Of a stretch of DNA of 64,000 nt, positions 55,024-63,752 are shown one piece after another. The position numbers and the translations under genes were made by a program. The DNA comes from Bacillus sp. FJAT-29937 (GTDB lineage Bacteria > Bacillota > Bacilli > Bacillales > Cytobacillaceae): contig NZ_LMAS01000014.1 in the NCBI RefSeq assembly GCF_001509555.1, positions 1 through 64,000 of the forward strand, given 5' to 3'. The notes under the pieces were generated by a model. That model did not search any database. It had not been told where the DNA came from and saw only the letters and a program-made list of their open reading frames with translations. How positions within the stretch are numbered: position 1 is the stretch's first letter; every line of letters begins with the position of its first letter.

Positions 55024-56797
55024 TACTCACATCCTTACCTGACAAAGCCTCAAAGTTCGCTACAATCGATTCTTCTAATTTTTTTATTCGTACTGCAATC
55101 ACTTCAGAAGATTCTGGAGCTTGATATTTATAGAACAAACGTGTGAGTGGGATTTCATATCCAACCTTATCTTTCTTACGATCCATCCAAGCATTTGGAT
55201 TAAATGGTAATACCTCACGTTCAAAATACTCCTGAATATCTTCTTTCAGTGGAATATCTTCCGTATCTCGTAAATTTGTATTCGCTACAGGCTTTCCTTT
55301 TTTCAAAATGATGTTACCTTCTTCATCTCTTTGAGGACTTTCTACTGTGACTTTAGTGAAGCCAAACTCTTCATTTTCAAACACTTTTGATTCTACAAAC
55401 TTTTCATCTAAATAATATTCTTTGTTATCAAACTCTCCATATGCTTGAACAATAATATTTCGACATTCTTCACTAATATCAACACGTTTTTCCCCAATGT
55501 TTTTACGTCGCTTTTCAAATATTTTAGAAGCATCAATTAATTGAACTTTACCTTGACGCTCAGCCGATTTATTTTTCGTAATAATCCACACATACGTTGA
55601 TATACCTGTATTGTAGAATAAGTCTGTAGGTAATTGGACAATCGCTTCTAACCAATCATTTTCAATTACATATTGACGAATTGCACTTTCGCCCCCACCT
55701 GCATTTCCTGAAAATAATGCCGATCCATTGTGAACAATTGCCATACGTCCTGTTTCTTTTAGTTTTGAGATACCATTTAGTTGGAATAACAATTGACCAT
55801 CACTAATTTTAGGTAATCCCACACCAAATCGACCATTTTCACCTTTTTGATGCTCTTCTTCAACTTTGTTTTTATCTTTCTTCCAATCTATTCCGAATGG
55901 TGGGTTTGAAATACAATAATCAAAGGTATAGCCTTCAAATTGATCATTCGATAACGTGCTACCTAAAGCCATATTGTCTGGATTCCCTCCACGAATCATC
56001 GTGTCTGCTTTCGCAATGGCAAAAGTTTCTGGGTTTAATTCTTGTCCAAAAGTACGTACTTCAGCACTCTCATTAAAATCATGAATACGCTCAATCATAG
56101 CAGACAGCATTTGTGATGTTCCCATCGTTTGGTCGTAAACTGTTTTTACTACATCTTGACCAGTTAATGTGTCTCGATCCTCAACTAATAACAAGTCTGT
56201 CATTAAATAAATGATATCTCGGCTTGTAAAGTGTGCTCCTGCTTCTTCGTTATAACTCTCCGAGAATTTTCGTACCAATTCTTCGAAAACATAGCCCATA
56301 TCTGTACTTGTTACCTTGTCAGGTCCTAAATAAGATTCCTTTTTGTTGAATTCTTGAATTACATAATACAGCGCATCATTTTCAGCCATATTTGTGATTT
56401 CAACATCAAATTTAAAGTTCGCCAAAATATCTTGCATATTATCTGAAAATCCGTTTAAATATGCTCTAAAATTTGTTTCGATATTTGCTGGATCTGCAAG
56501 CAACGTTTCAAATGTATATAAGCTTGTATTATAAAAAGAATAACCAGATGCTTTTTCTAAAAAGCGATTGCGCATTGTTTCATTCATATTTTTATATTGT
56601 TCAGCAGCTTTTAAAACTTCATCACGTGTTGATATCAAGGTGTCATGAAGTCGTTTAATAACTGTCATCGGAAGGATAACCTTCCCATATTCATGAGGCT
56701 TGTATAGCCCTCGTAAAATGTCTGCTACGTTCCATATAAGATTGGCTTGCTTCTGAACATTGATTGCTGTTTGTAAATTACGATTCAATTCATTCAT
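55013..56797 (-). CDS. hsdM: Type I methyltransferase subunit
   Basis: 594 residues from the ATG at 56797, preceded by CAGGAGAAT; the frame runs 20 codons further up without a site. An N-terminal helical domain, then GAHFTSRDIIYLM (187-199), a SAM motif I of the variant form DQTMGTSQM (222-230) where most HsdM have DPxxGTGGF, and the catalytic NPPF (298-301). The TMGTSQ variant is known in one HsdM subgroup, so it is probably active. N6-adenine methylation is expected. Confidence 0.94.
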   Translation of the reverse strand: MNELNRNLQTAINVQKQANLIWNVADILRGLYKPHEYGKVILPMTVIKRLHDTLISTRDEVLKAAEQYKNMNETMRNRFLEKASGYSFYNTSLYTFETLLADPANIETNFRAYLNGFSDNMQDILANFKFDVEITNMAENDALYYVIQEFNKKESYLGPDKVTSTDMGYVFEELVRKFSESYNEEAGAHFTSRDIIYLMTDLLLVEDRDTLTGQDVVKTVYDQTMGTSQMLSAMIERIHDFNESAEVRTFGQELNPETFAIAKADTMIRGGNPDNMALGSTLSNDQFEGYTFDYCISNPPFGIDWKKDKNKVEEEHQKGENGRFGVGLPKISDGQLLFQLNGISKLKETGRMAIVHNGSALFSGNAGGGESAIRQYVIENDWLEAIVQLPTDLFYNTGISTYVWIITKNKSAERQGKVQLIDASKIFEKRRKNIGEKRVDISEECRNIIVQAYGEFDNKEYYLDEKFVESKVFENEEFGFTKVTVESPQRDEEGNIILKKGKPVANTNLRDTEDIPLKEDIQEYFEREVLPFNPNAWMDRKKDKVGYEIPLTRLFYKYQAPESSEVIAVRIKKLEESIVANFEALSGKDVSNVD

Positions 56798-56984
56798 TGT
56801 TATTCTCCTGTTTTCTATTTTCTTGATTGTTTTCTTATTTGCATTCCTTTTTCTCATATTATGAAGCCTCTAGTTTCAACGCTGCTTTTCAGTCAGCAGA
56901 TGACAGATTTCTTCTACCTTTTTGGATTTCTATTATACTAAATAAGAATATAGTCTTATTACAATGATACCAGCGCTTAAATCT

Positions 56985-57004
56985 TGTCACAAGAGAGTGA
57001 CAAA
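56985..57004. repeat. 20-bp palindrome, hsd-upstream copy
   Basis: TGTCACAAGAGAGTGACAAA, 188 bases before the hsdM start codon and almost the same sequence as the site beyond hsdR. Confidence 0.75.
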
Positions 57005-57323
57005 TATTTGGAAATGTTTCTAGAAAAAAAGACAAATACAATCTATAAAACTTATGATTTTGTAATTACTCTCTATAAACCCCATGAAGGGTGCCTGTCA
57101 CTCCTCGAACGGTTTCTGGGTATTCTTGTAACATTATAAAACCCTCTTCTATTTTGTTCTATATAATTGATTAGATTTTAAACTAATTTTACTTTTTTTG
57201 AGCCATCTATAAAAGTCCAACGGGTTCTCTTAAAGGGGACAAAATAAGTAAATCGCATACAAAATCTCACACATACTCGCATTATTTGAGTAGGTGTTTT
57301 TTTGTTGATTTTCGTGTGGTATG

Positions 57324-57535
57324 AGAATTCATAGGCGGAGAATTTCCGGATAATGTATATAGTAGAAGCATAAAAAGCTGATATAACCGGAGATATTCCG
57401 ACTAACTGCTCAAAATATGTCAAAATCCATTGATTTGGATACTATAAACGGAAAACCTCCGAAAACCTCCCCTTATTTTTAAGGAAATTTGGGTATTTCT
57501 AAATTCAATCGGAAATCTTCCGCTTATTTTTCTTT
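57324..57535. repeat. Dispersed four-palindrome intergenic element, copy 3
   Basis: Begins with GGTATGAGAATTCATAGGCG, identical to copy 1, and continues with GGCGGAGAATTTCCGG, ACCGGAGATATTCCG, AACGGAAAACCTCCG and ATCGGAAATCTTCCG at similar spacing. Copies 1 and 3 match well outside the palindromes too. Confidence 0.85.
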
Positions 57536-57554
57536 AGATACTCTTCAGTAGACG

Positions 57555-57605
57555 AAAAAAGAGGCCTCTCAAAAGTTCATTGAACTTATGAGAAACCTCT
57601 TTTAT
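57555..57605 (-). terminator. groEL-type terminator, copy A
   Basis: Arms AGAGGTTTCTCA.AAGTTCA / TGAACTT.TGAGAGGCCTCT, then TTTTTT on the minus strand, 80 bases after the GroEL tail stop. Confidence 0.85.
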
Positions 57606-57686
57606 GAATAAAATGTGACTTTTTTAGGCAAATGACCTAATGTAACCCGCATGATTCCTTGCTATAACAAGGTTTCAAAGCAGTTA

Positions 57687-57770
57687 TTACATCATTCCAC
57701 CCATTCCACCCATGTCAGGCATTGCAGGTGCGTTTGATTCTGGCTTGTCAGCAATTACCGCTTCAGTAGT
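57687..57770 (-). pseudogene. groEL: GroEL C-terminal fragment
   Basis: Minus strand 28 codons reading [12 protein letters not shown]... [15 protein letters not shown], which is the unmistakable GroEL C-terminus. The upstream edge stops at a T run next to a REP-like hairpin, so the rest of the gene is absent here. An intact groEL must be elsewhere, most likely to the right on the minus strand by B. subtilis gene order. Confidence 0.9.
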
Positions 57771-57782
57771 TAGAAAAAAGGT

Positions 57783-57830
57783 GCCTGTCCCCCACAGTAA
57801 ATTAATGTTTTACCGCACTGGGGGACAGGC
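57783..57830. repeat. REP-like hairpin, GCCTGTCCCCC type
   Basis: Arms GCCTGTCCCCCA/TGGGGGACAGGC with inner GTAAA/TTTAC pairs. It sits exactly between the GroEL fragment and the IS66 remnant. Confidence 0.85.
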
Positions 57831-57841
57831 AGTATAGCATT

Positions 57842-57970
57842 AGCGAAGCTGATGCCAGGACCAATGCGATCTGTTTAAGTATCGCAGAAACAGCAAAGGC
57901 AAATGGTGTGGATTTCTATCGCTATCTTATAAGATTATTGACGGATCTTCCAAATCTAGATATCTATTGA
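57842..57970 (+). pseudogene. IS66-family transposase C-terminal remnant
   Basis: 42 codons: EADARTNAICLSIAETAKANG, then VDFYRYLIRLLTDLPNLDIY-stop. The ETAKANG..FYRYL..LL..LP pattern is the conserved end of IS66 TnpC transposases. The 5' part is gone at the REP-like hairpin. Confidence 0.75.
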
Positions 57971-58183
57971 AATCAAGAAATTATACACCTTTATATGCCT
58001 TGCTCGAAAATAATTCAAGCGGAATGTGGAAAATAAAATGAAATAACCGTAAATCTGATTTAAAAAGATCATGAAATAAGGTTATTTGCCATGCATACCG
58101 ATATGGGTACGCTTATTTTTATATTTCGGGCTATGAATATCTTGATTCTTCACTTACACTTTGTACACTTGACCCCCAAAAAA

Positions 58184-58235
58184 GGTACCTATCCCCCAGT
58201 AATATAAAGTATTACCGTACTGGGGGACAGGCACC
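58184..58235. repeat. REP-like hairpin truncating an integrase gene
   Basis: Arms GGTACCTATCCCCCAGT and ACTGGGGGACAGGCACC with inner pairs. It ends eight bases before the first surviving integrase codon. Confidence 0.85.
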
Positions 58236-58242
58236 ATAGCAC

Positions 58243-59417
58243 TGTGGCAAATCGTGGACATACTGGGTAGACATTGGGCCCGACCCGAAAACTGGTGAAA
58301 GAAGACAAAAAACAAAGGGCGGTTTTAAAACAAAAAAAAAGCGGAAGATGCTGTAACCGCGTTAATCACTAGTGTGAAACAAGGTACTTTTATCAAGGAA
58401 TCTAATATTTTATTTAAGGATTTTGCTAAGCAATGGTTGCCCACGTATATCGAACGAACTTGTCCTGAACCTGGAACAGTTCGACTTCGAAAATATGGAA
58501 TAAATAAATTACTCCCCTACCTTGCTCACATAAAGCTTAAAAACATTTCAGAGGAAATGTTCCAAGAGGCTTTGGATGATTTAAAAGCTAGTAATTTAGC
58601 CAAAAGTACACTGGAGGGCATCCTGGCAACTGGTAAAATGATTTTTGATATGGCCGTCCATAAGAAACTGATAAGAGAAGACCCGGTAAAGAAGGCCTAT
58701 ATTAAAAAAGATATTAAAGTAATCAAAGAAACAAATGAGGATGATCAGAAGAAGCAGGATGAGGACCTTCCAAATTACTTTGAAAAAGAAGAGCTCAAAG
58801 TCTTTTTGGATGCAGCAAAGACAAATGGACTGTATATGGATGATCTCATCTTCACTATGTTAGCCTACACTGGTATGCGGGTAGGTGAATTAGTAGTACT
58901 TAAATGGAATGATATTGATTTTACTAAGCGAACTGTCCGCATTAACAAAACGTACTATAGCGAATATAATAATATCGCGAAATATGAATTAGTATTACCT
59001 AAGACAGAGAAATCTAAACGAAAAATTGTGGTATCAAACCTTGTTATTGAACTACTAAAAAAACATAAAGAAGAACAAGAAAAGATCATTGCTAGATTAG
59101 GGGATTCTTACAATAATAAGGGTTTCATTTTTACAAATATTAAAAGCCATCAAGGCCTCCCTATCTTAACAAAGTTAGTGGAAAATAGAATGAAAAGGTT
59201 ACTTAAATTAGCCAATTTAAATACCAAACTTTCCCCTCACAGCATGCGTCATACGCACACTTCACTACTTGCTGCAGCTGGAGTAAAACTCGAGGACATT
59301 AAAGAACGCTTAGGTCATTTTGATGATGCAATAACCAGGAAGATATATCTTCATGTTACAGACCCTGTGAAGAGAGAAGCATCTGATAAATTTGATAACT
59401 TCATGGAAAGCGCTTAG
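58243..59417 (+). pseudogene. Tyrosine integrase, 5'-truncated and frameshifted
   Basis: The N-terminal arm-binding domain begins mid-motif (CGKSWTYWVDIGPDPKTGERR) right after a REP-like hairpin, then loses frame in a nine-A run at 58332-58340. From 58374 (GTG, no ribosome site) a 347-residue frame gives the core-binding domain and the whole catalytic domain: Arg in TGMRVGEL, HSMRH, GHFDD and the Tyr nucleophile in RKIYLHVT. The Tn916/phage-type integrase is therefore probably inactive, or at best expressed without its N-domain. Confidence 0.85.
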
Positions 59418-59430
59418 TAATTAATTATAG

Positions 59431-59461
59431 TGAAAGCAAAATTCCTCATTTTGCTTTCACT
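59431..59461 (+). terminator. Terminator after the integrase
   Basis: Arms GTGAAAGCAAAAT/ATTTTGCTTTCAC, 14 bases past the integrase stop. Confidence 0.75.
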
Positions 59462-59972
59462 TATATAAGTTTGTTAAAATACCCTTTTCTAATGAACAGT
59501 ATCGTTGAACTGCGCATTAAAATCCCCTGTTATAAATTACAAGACTTATTCAACAAAAGGCCCGTTACTTGAATAAGCCAAAAAAGACGGTCAAGTAGTG
59601 ACCACCCTCTTTTCCTCATACATTAATAATTAACGTCCAGTCCTGTTTCAAAAATCTAGACCTCTCCACACGTAAACCTCATTTTTTAAAACCAGGACAA
59701 ATAACATAACCTACTCACTACGATTTATCGCTGGAGCGGGTATTTTATTTAAGTATTTTATACACCTATGGCTCTTATAAAACTGCCTTAAGTCATCATC
59801 ATGTGAAACGATTTCGAAAAACCCTTAATTTCCTTTCCAATTTAAAAAGCATATTACTCGAATGCCAACCGAACCCCTATAGCCTCTCCGTTTTAATAAT
59901 AACGTGATTTTATGATCTAGTCACATATATTAGTTAGAGCTGCTGTATATATGTACAAACCCTTGTTAGGAA
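59462..59972. other. Gap between integrase and CPBP gene
   Basis: A CTTATTCAA/TTGAATAAG inverted repeat lies at about 59546-59578, followed by a T/C-rich stretch. I find no gene or remnant that I can name. Confidence 0.4.
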
Positions 59973-59981
59973 GTGACATGG

Positions 59982-60737
59982 ATGATTAAAGATTTTATTA
60001 AAAAAGTTAACTCTCACCCTATTTTAGATTCTATTCCTTTTCGAAGAGCTGTGCTGTATTCTTTATTAATTCCCGGCATGCTCATTAGCATAAATGAAGG
60101 TGCGTATCACGCTATTTGGCTTACCCTTGTATGTTTGTTAATTGGGTACAAGGATATTAAGCCTTTTGTTAATTTCAAACAATACAAGCTCTTGGAGCTG
60201 TTAAAAATATCGGGGATTACCATTGTTGTATCTCTTCTCTTTTCAATTGCGGGGTTAAAGATTATGTCTTTGTTTGGGGTAATGGATCCACAAGGATTAA
60301 AGGACCTTGTTTTAACGAATGAGGAATATCTAAATAAATTAGAAATACTCCCTTTTATTGCGGTTGGTGAAGAATTTTTTAAACTTTTGATGTTTTTAGC
60401 TTTGTTTAGTTTGATCACTGTCGGCACCAAGAACACGCGAATCTTAATTGCAACTCTTATAGCCGCATTTATATTTGGACACTTACATGTATTCAGCTAT
60501 GAATTTACAGCAGGTATCCCGATTATGTTCGGTGTTATTCCGACTTTTTATCTGATGTTGTATTATCGTAGTATCATCCCTCTCATTATCGAGCACTTTT
60601 TTGCTGACTTTTATAGTTTTACTGGACATACTGTATTTGGTGATTTATTTGTTCAAATTGTCTCCATAGTCTTTATGATTTGCTGGTTTGGATGGATGTT
60701 CAAGACTTCTTCTCTTAAGAAAAAGCCAGTATCATAG
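59982..60737 (+). CDS. CPBP-family intramembrane metalloprotease (Abi-like)
   Basis: 251 residues with about eight membrane helices. The three CPBP motifs are present: GEEFFK (EExxxR-type, Lys variant), FGHLHVF (FxxxH) and EHFFAD (HxxxN/D). The family includes prenyl-protein proteases and bacteriocin self-immunity proteins. Start at ATG 59982 with AGGAAG eight bases upstream; a GTG at 59973 overlaps the site. Alone between an integrase and the methyltransferase pair. Confidence 0.8.
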   Translation: MIKDFIKKVNSHPILDSIPFRRAVLYSLLIPGMLISINEGAYHAIWLTLVCLLIGYKDIKPFVNFKQYKLLELLKISGITIVVSLLFSIAGLKIMSLFGVMDPQGLKDLVLTNEEYLNKLEILPFIAVGEEFFKLLMFLALFSLITVGTKNTRILIATLIAAFIFGHLHVFSYEFTAGIPIMFGVIPTFYLMLYYRSIIPLIIEHFFADFYSFTGHTVFGDLFVQIVSIVFMICWFGWMFKTSSLKKKPVS

Positions 60738-60860
60738 GTTGTTTGAAACTGCCGAAAACATTCTTATCTATCTCTTTTATTAACATCCCAGGAAAAAGTG
60801 CGCCCCTTCACAATGTAACAAAAAAAGAAGGTCTTTGCTGCACAGTATAAGTCAAATACG

Positions 60861-60891
60861 AAAGGCGACTACTTTTAAAGTAATCGCCTTT
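60861..60891. terminator. Hairpin, likely terminator
   Basis: Arms AAAGGCGA.TACTTT/AAAGTA.TCGCCTTT. The first and last few bases of the surrounding 60834-60920 region also pair loosely. The rest of 60892-61219 contains nothing I can support. Confidence 0.65.
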
Positions 60892-61219
60892 AACAATGTT
60901 TACAGTATATTGTACTGCGCAATAATGTACTCACATATTTTTCGACCTGTTTGTCAAAATAAAAATTGACCCAGAGTGATCGCTTAAAAGCGGGAGTCAC
61001 TTGGTGATAAATGGGTATTCAGGGTACCCTTAGTATCTTATATTCTTTAACGGAAATAATAGGATTCTTCGTTTAGTAGGTGAATATATGAGGCGATTCG
61101 TAAGGTATTCCGGTAAAGAAGCAGTTATTTTTTCATCACCGAAAAGGTTTTGCCATCTTTTTTACAGTATTAATAGTGTGGATCTAACCTTTTCTTATTG
61201 GGGTTAATTCTTATTAAAA

Positions 61220-62284
61220 TTAATTAATATCCACTAATATATTTCCATTAAAGAATTCTTCTCTTAATAAGTTTGGAATTGTATGCTTGTCTCGTTTATA
61301 TAATATCTCCTTTAAATTTTGGATAGGTAGATACTTTAGTAATTGTGTGTTTTCAAAATCTCTACGGATATTTTCAGCACAAACCCATTCCAAAATAGCT
61401 GGTATATCTTTATTGGGATGATTACCGACTATTACATAATAAATTTCTTCTCCATTTTCTCCACTCAATAGCTTTAAATTCTGAAATTTGGATAATACAT
61501 CCAACCAATCTCTTTTTAATTCCACTTCAAAAGCAGCTAAAATCTTATGATTTTTATTGGCCCAAATTACATCTAAATAATCAACTTGCTCTTTCGATTT
61601 TCCAACTTTAAGATTTTCTATATTAAGATCTTCCATTGTTAGGTTTGCGATGGTATTTAACTCTAACCCGTATAAGCTTTGGTTTTTTTCACCTTTAGCC
61701 AATTTTGACTTTAAACCAAAATAAGCTCCCAATGCACTAAGTTGTGCTTGATAACTTAAGTGTAAATGTTGTCCTGTTTCTTCATCTTCAAAATAATACT
61801 TTTGCTTTAACAGAGAATTCAGATTTGCTCGATCAAACTCAACATAAACACTGTCAGTTTTTTTAGTACCAAATCTCAGTAAGTTATGTTCATCAAACCA
61901 ACCTTTTATTTTTTTGGAATCATTTTGGAAATTTTCAAAATAACCCTTACCTATTATTTTTTCCGTAATTTCCCAAAATTTTTCTTGCCAGTTTTGATAC
62001 ACATAAACAACAGGTTTTTCGCTGTCTAAAGTAGGTCTAGTTACTACTAGCTTACTATTTGATCTAATAATTTTGGATGTCTTTAATTCGGGAATATCAA
62101 AATAATCACTTTTACCACAAGACCTATTTGTATCCCAAGGTTTTACAATATTATAGTTGCTGAGAAGTTTTCGAACTTCTATATGATTATTCTTATGTAT
62201 TTTATCCTTCAATGTAGACGCTTCATAGAAATTTAGACTTTTGAACCTATTTAATATTAGTTCATAATTATTATTCTCAAGCAA
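61220..62284 (-). CDS. Candidate restriction endonuclease paired with a methyltransferase
   Basis: 354 residues, no known name. The C-terminal part contains YLDVIWANKNHKILAAFEVELKRDWLDVLSKFQNL: an Asp, a beta turn, then E-V-E-x-K, which is a PD-(D/E)xK nuclease core with Asp-237 region and EVELK. The N-terminal half contains WQEKFWEITEKIIGKGYFENF and has no clear motif. The TTG start follows AGGTGAT. It is divergent from a DNA methyltransferase gene, the usual layout of a type II system, which supports the nuclease call. Confidence 0.68.
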   Translation of the reverse strand: MLENNNYELILNRFKSLNFYEASTLKDKIHKNNHIEVRKLLSNYNIVKPWDTNRSCGKSDYFDIPELKTSKIIRSNSKLVVTRPTLDSEKPVVYVYQNWQEKFWEITEKIIGKGYFENFQNDSKKIKGWFDEHNLLRFGTKKTDSVYVEFDRANLNSLLKQKYYFEDEETGQHLHLSYQAQLSALGAYFGLKSKLAKGEKNQSLYGLELNTIANLTMEDLNIENLKVGKSKEQVDYLDVIWANKNHKILAAFEVELKRDWLDVLSKFQNLKLLSGENGEEIYYVIVGNHPNKDIPAILEWVCAENIRRDFENTQLLKYLPIQNLKEILYKRDKHTIPNLLREEFFNGNILVDIN

Positions 62285-62519
62285 TACTTATCACCTAACC
62301 CCCAAATCTTATAATTAGTGTTGGGTTAAATGAATAAATAAATACATTAATTCATTTAAATGCCCTCCTCATCAGGTGTCACCTTAAAATAATTTGTTGG
62401 ATACAAATATAAAAGGTTTATTGTAGGTTTTTCTTTTTTTGTTGTAATACAAAGTCTTTTCACTCATATAAATTTATTATGAGCGCTCAGAGTCTACAAA
62501 GAAAGGAGTTCTATTAAAT

Positions 62520-63410
62520 TTGAATAGAACAACTTTGGAAGGGCGCATACGAGATAACTCATGGACAATCTATCCTTATGACAATAGGAAAGCATTGCAA
62601 CAACTAAAAGATAATTCTGTAGATTGTATCTTAACAAGTCCACCCTATCTTAACTCAAGGGCATATGGAGAACTAGGAAGAGAAGAAGGAAATCAAGCAA
62701 AATATAATATGCCAAGAAGTGGTATTCCAATGATGAATGAAATTGGATTTGGTCAATCAATCGAAGATTACTTTAATAGTTTAGAGGAAGTATTTAAGCA
62801 ATGTTTTAGAGTCTTGAAAAATAATAAGTGGTTTTTTGTTAATGTAAATAAAATTAGGAATAACTTGACTACTTTTGATATAAGTCATGAGATAGTTAGG
62901 AGAGTAACTCTTCAAGGATTTTCTCATAGAGATACAATAATTTGGTTTAAAAACAACCCAAGGCCATTACTTTCAACTAGTAAACCTTATTATTTAGATG
63001 ATGGTTGGGAATATATACTAATGTTTTCCAAGGGTAAAGCCATAATAAATAGAGAAAATTATCTTCCAATGTCATTAGATTTTAAATGCGCGAGTTGCAA
63101 AACAGAAAATAAATTAGTTAAAAAATCTAGACCTAATTATTTTCATACAAATATAGGTTTTACAGAGAATAGATTAAGTAGTAATCACCCTGCTAAATTT
63201 CCATTGGCTTTACCTAACTTTATATTTAGTTTATGTACTAAACAAGGCGATCTAATTCTTGATCCATTTTCAGGTGTAGGTACTACTTTAGTAGCTGGAC
63301 TAGATAATAACTTAAACGTGATAGGATGTGAAATTAATATAGATTTTTGTAATTCCGCAATAAGAGAAATTAAGGCTTTAAGTGAAAAAGTTACAACAAA
63401 CCCTAGTTAA
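62520..63410 (+). CDS. DNA methyltransferase, N4-cytosine/N6-adenine type
   Basis: 296 residues. Beta-class order: the catalytic motif TSPPYLN near residue 40, the target domain in the middle (with a CASCKTEN zinc-like pair near 185), and the SAM motif DPFSGVGTT near 255. SPPY favours N4-cytosine methylation. TTG start at 62520 with AAAGGAG 11 bases up. The 235-base divergent region contains an inverted repeat TTAAATGAAT/ATTCATTTAA that could control both genes. Confidence 0.88.
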   Translation: MNRTTLEGRIRDNSWTIYPYDNRKALQQLKDNSVDCILTSPPYLNSRAYGELGREEGNQAKYNMPRSGIPMMNEIGFGQSIEDYFNSLEEVFKQCFRVLKNNKWFFVNVNKIRNNLTTFDISHEIVRRVTLQGFSHRDTIIWFKNNPRPLLSTSKPYYLDDGWEYILMFSKGKAIINRENYLPMSLDFKCASCKTENKLVKKSRPNYFHTNIGFTENRLSSNHPAKFPLALPNFIFSLCTKQGDLILDPFSGVGTTLVAGLDNNLNVIGCEINIDFCNSAIREIKALSEKVTTNPS

Positions 63411-63423
63411 TTTAACTAGGGTT
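63399..63423 (+). terminator. Terminator overlapping the methyltransferase stop
   Basis: Perfect 12-base arms AACCCTAGTTAA/TTAACTAGGGTT around one base; the stop codon TAA is inside the hairpin. Followed by AAATTTTG. Confidence 0.75.
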
Positions 63424-63752
63424 AAATTTTGTGCTTTCCATTATAAAATTTTCAAATAGCAGATAAAATGATAAACATGATTTATTGAGAATTAGATTGC
63501 CACTTTAATTATCCGAGTATAGTCATCCCTCTTAATTCCAGGTTTAGTTTTGACTTTTCAAATAACTCGAGGAATAAATCAAAACTCAATACATTTTTCC
63601 AGGTCCCAATTTATTTGCTGCGCAGTATTTGTCTACTACGTATATACTTCCCCCTAATCAATGTTTCGAATGAATGGAATGAATTATTGGAATTACACTT
63701 GGTAATAATGTATTTTTAGCAACAAAATATTTTTCAGGAAGTGAGGATGCCA
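63424..63752. other. Gap before the second integrase
   Basis: No gene seen. It holds TTTGCTGCGCAGTATTTGTC at 63614-63633, which resembles a sequence at 60834-60853. Confidence 0.4.

Noticed and set aside
57178..57423. Minus-strand frame of 81 codons
   Set aside because: It runs through the dispersed repeat element and shows no recognisable protein or ribosome site.
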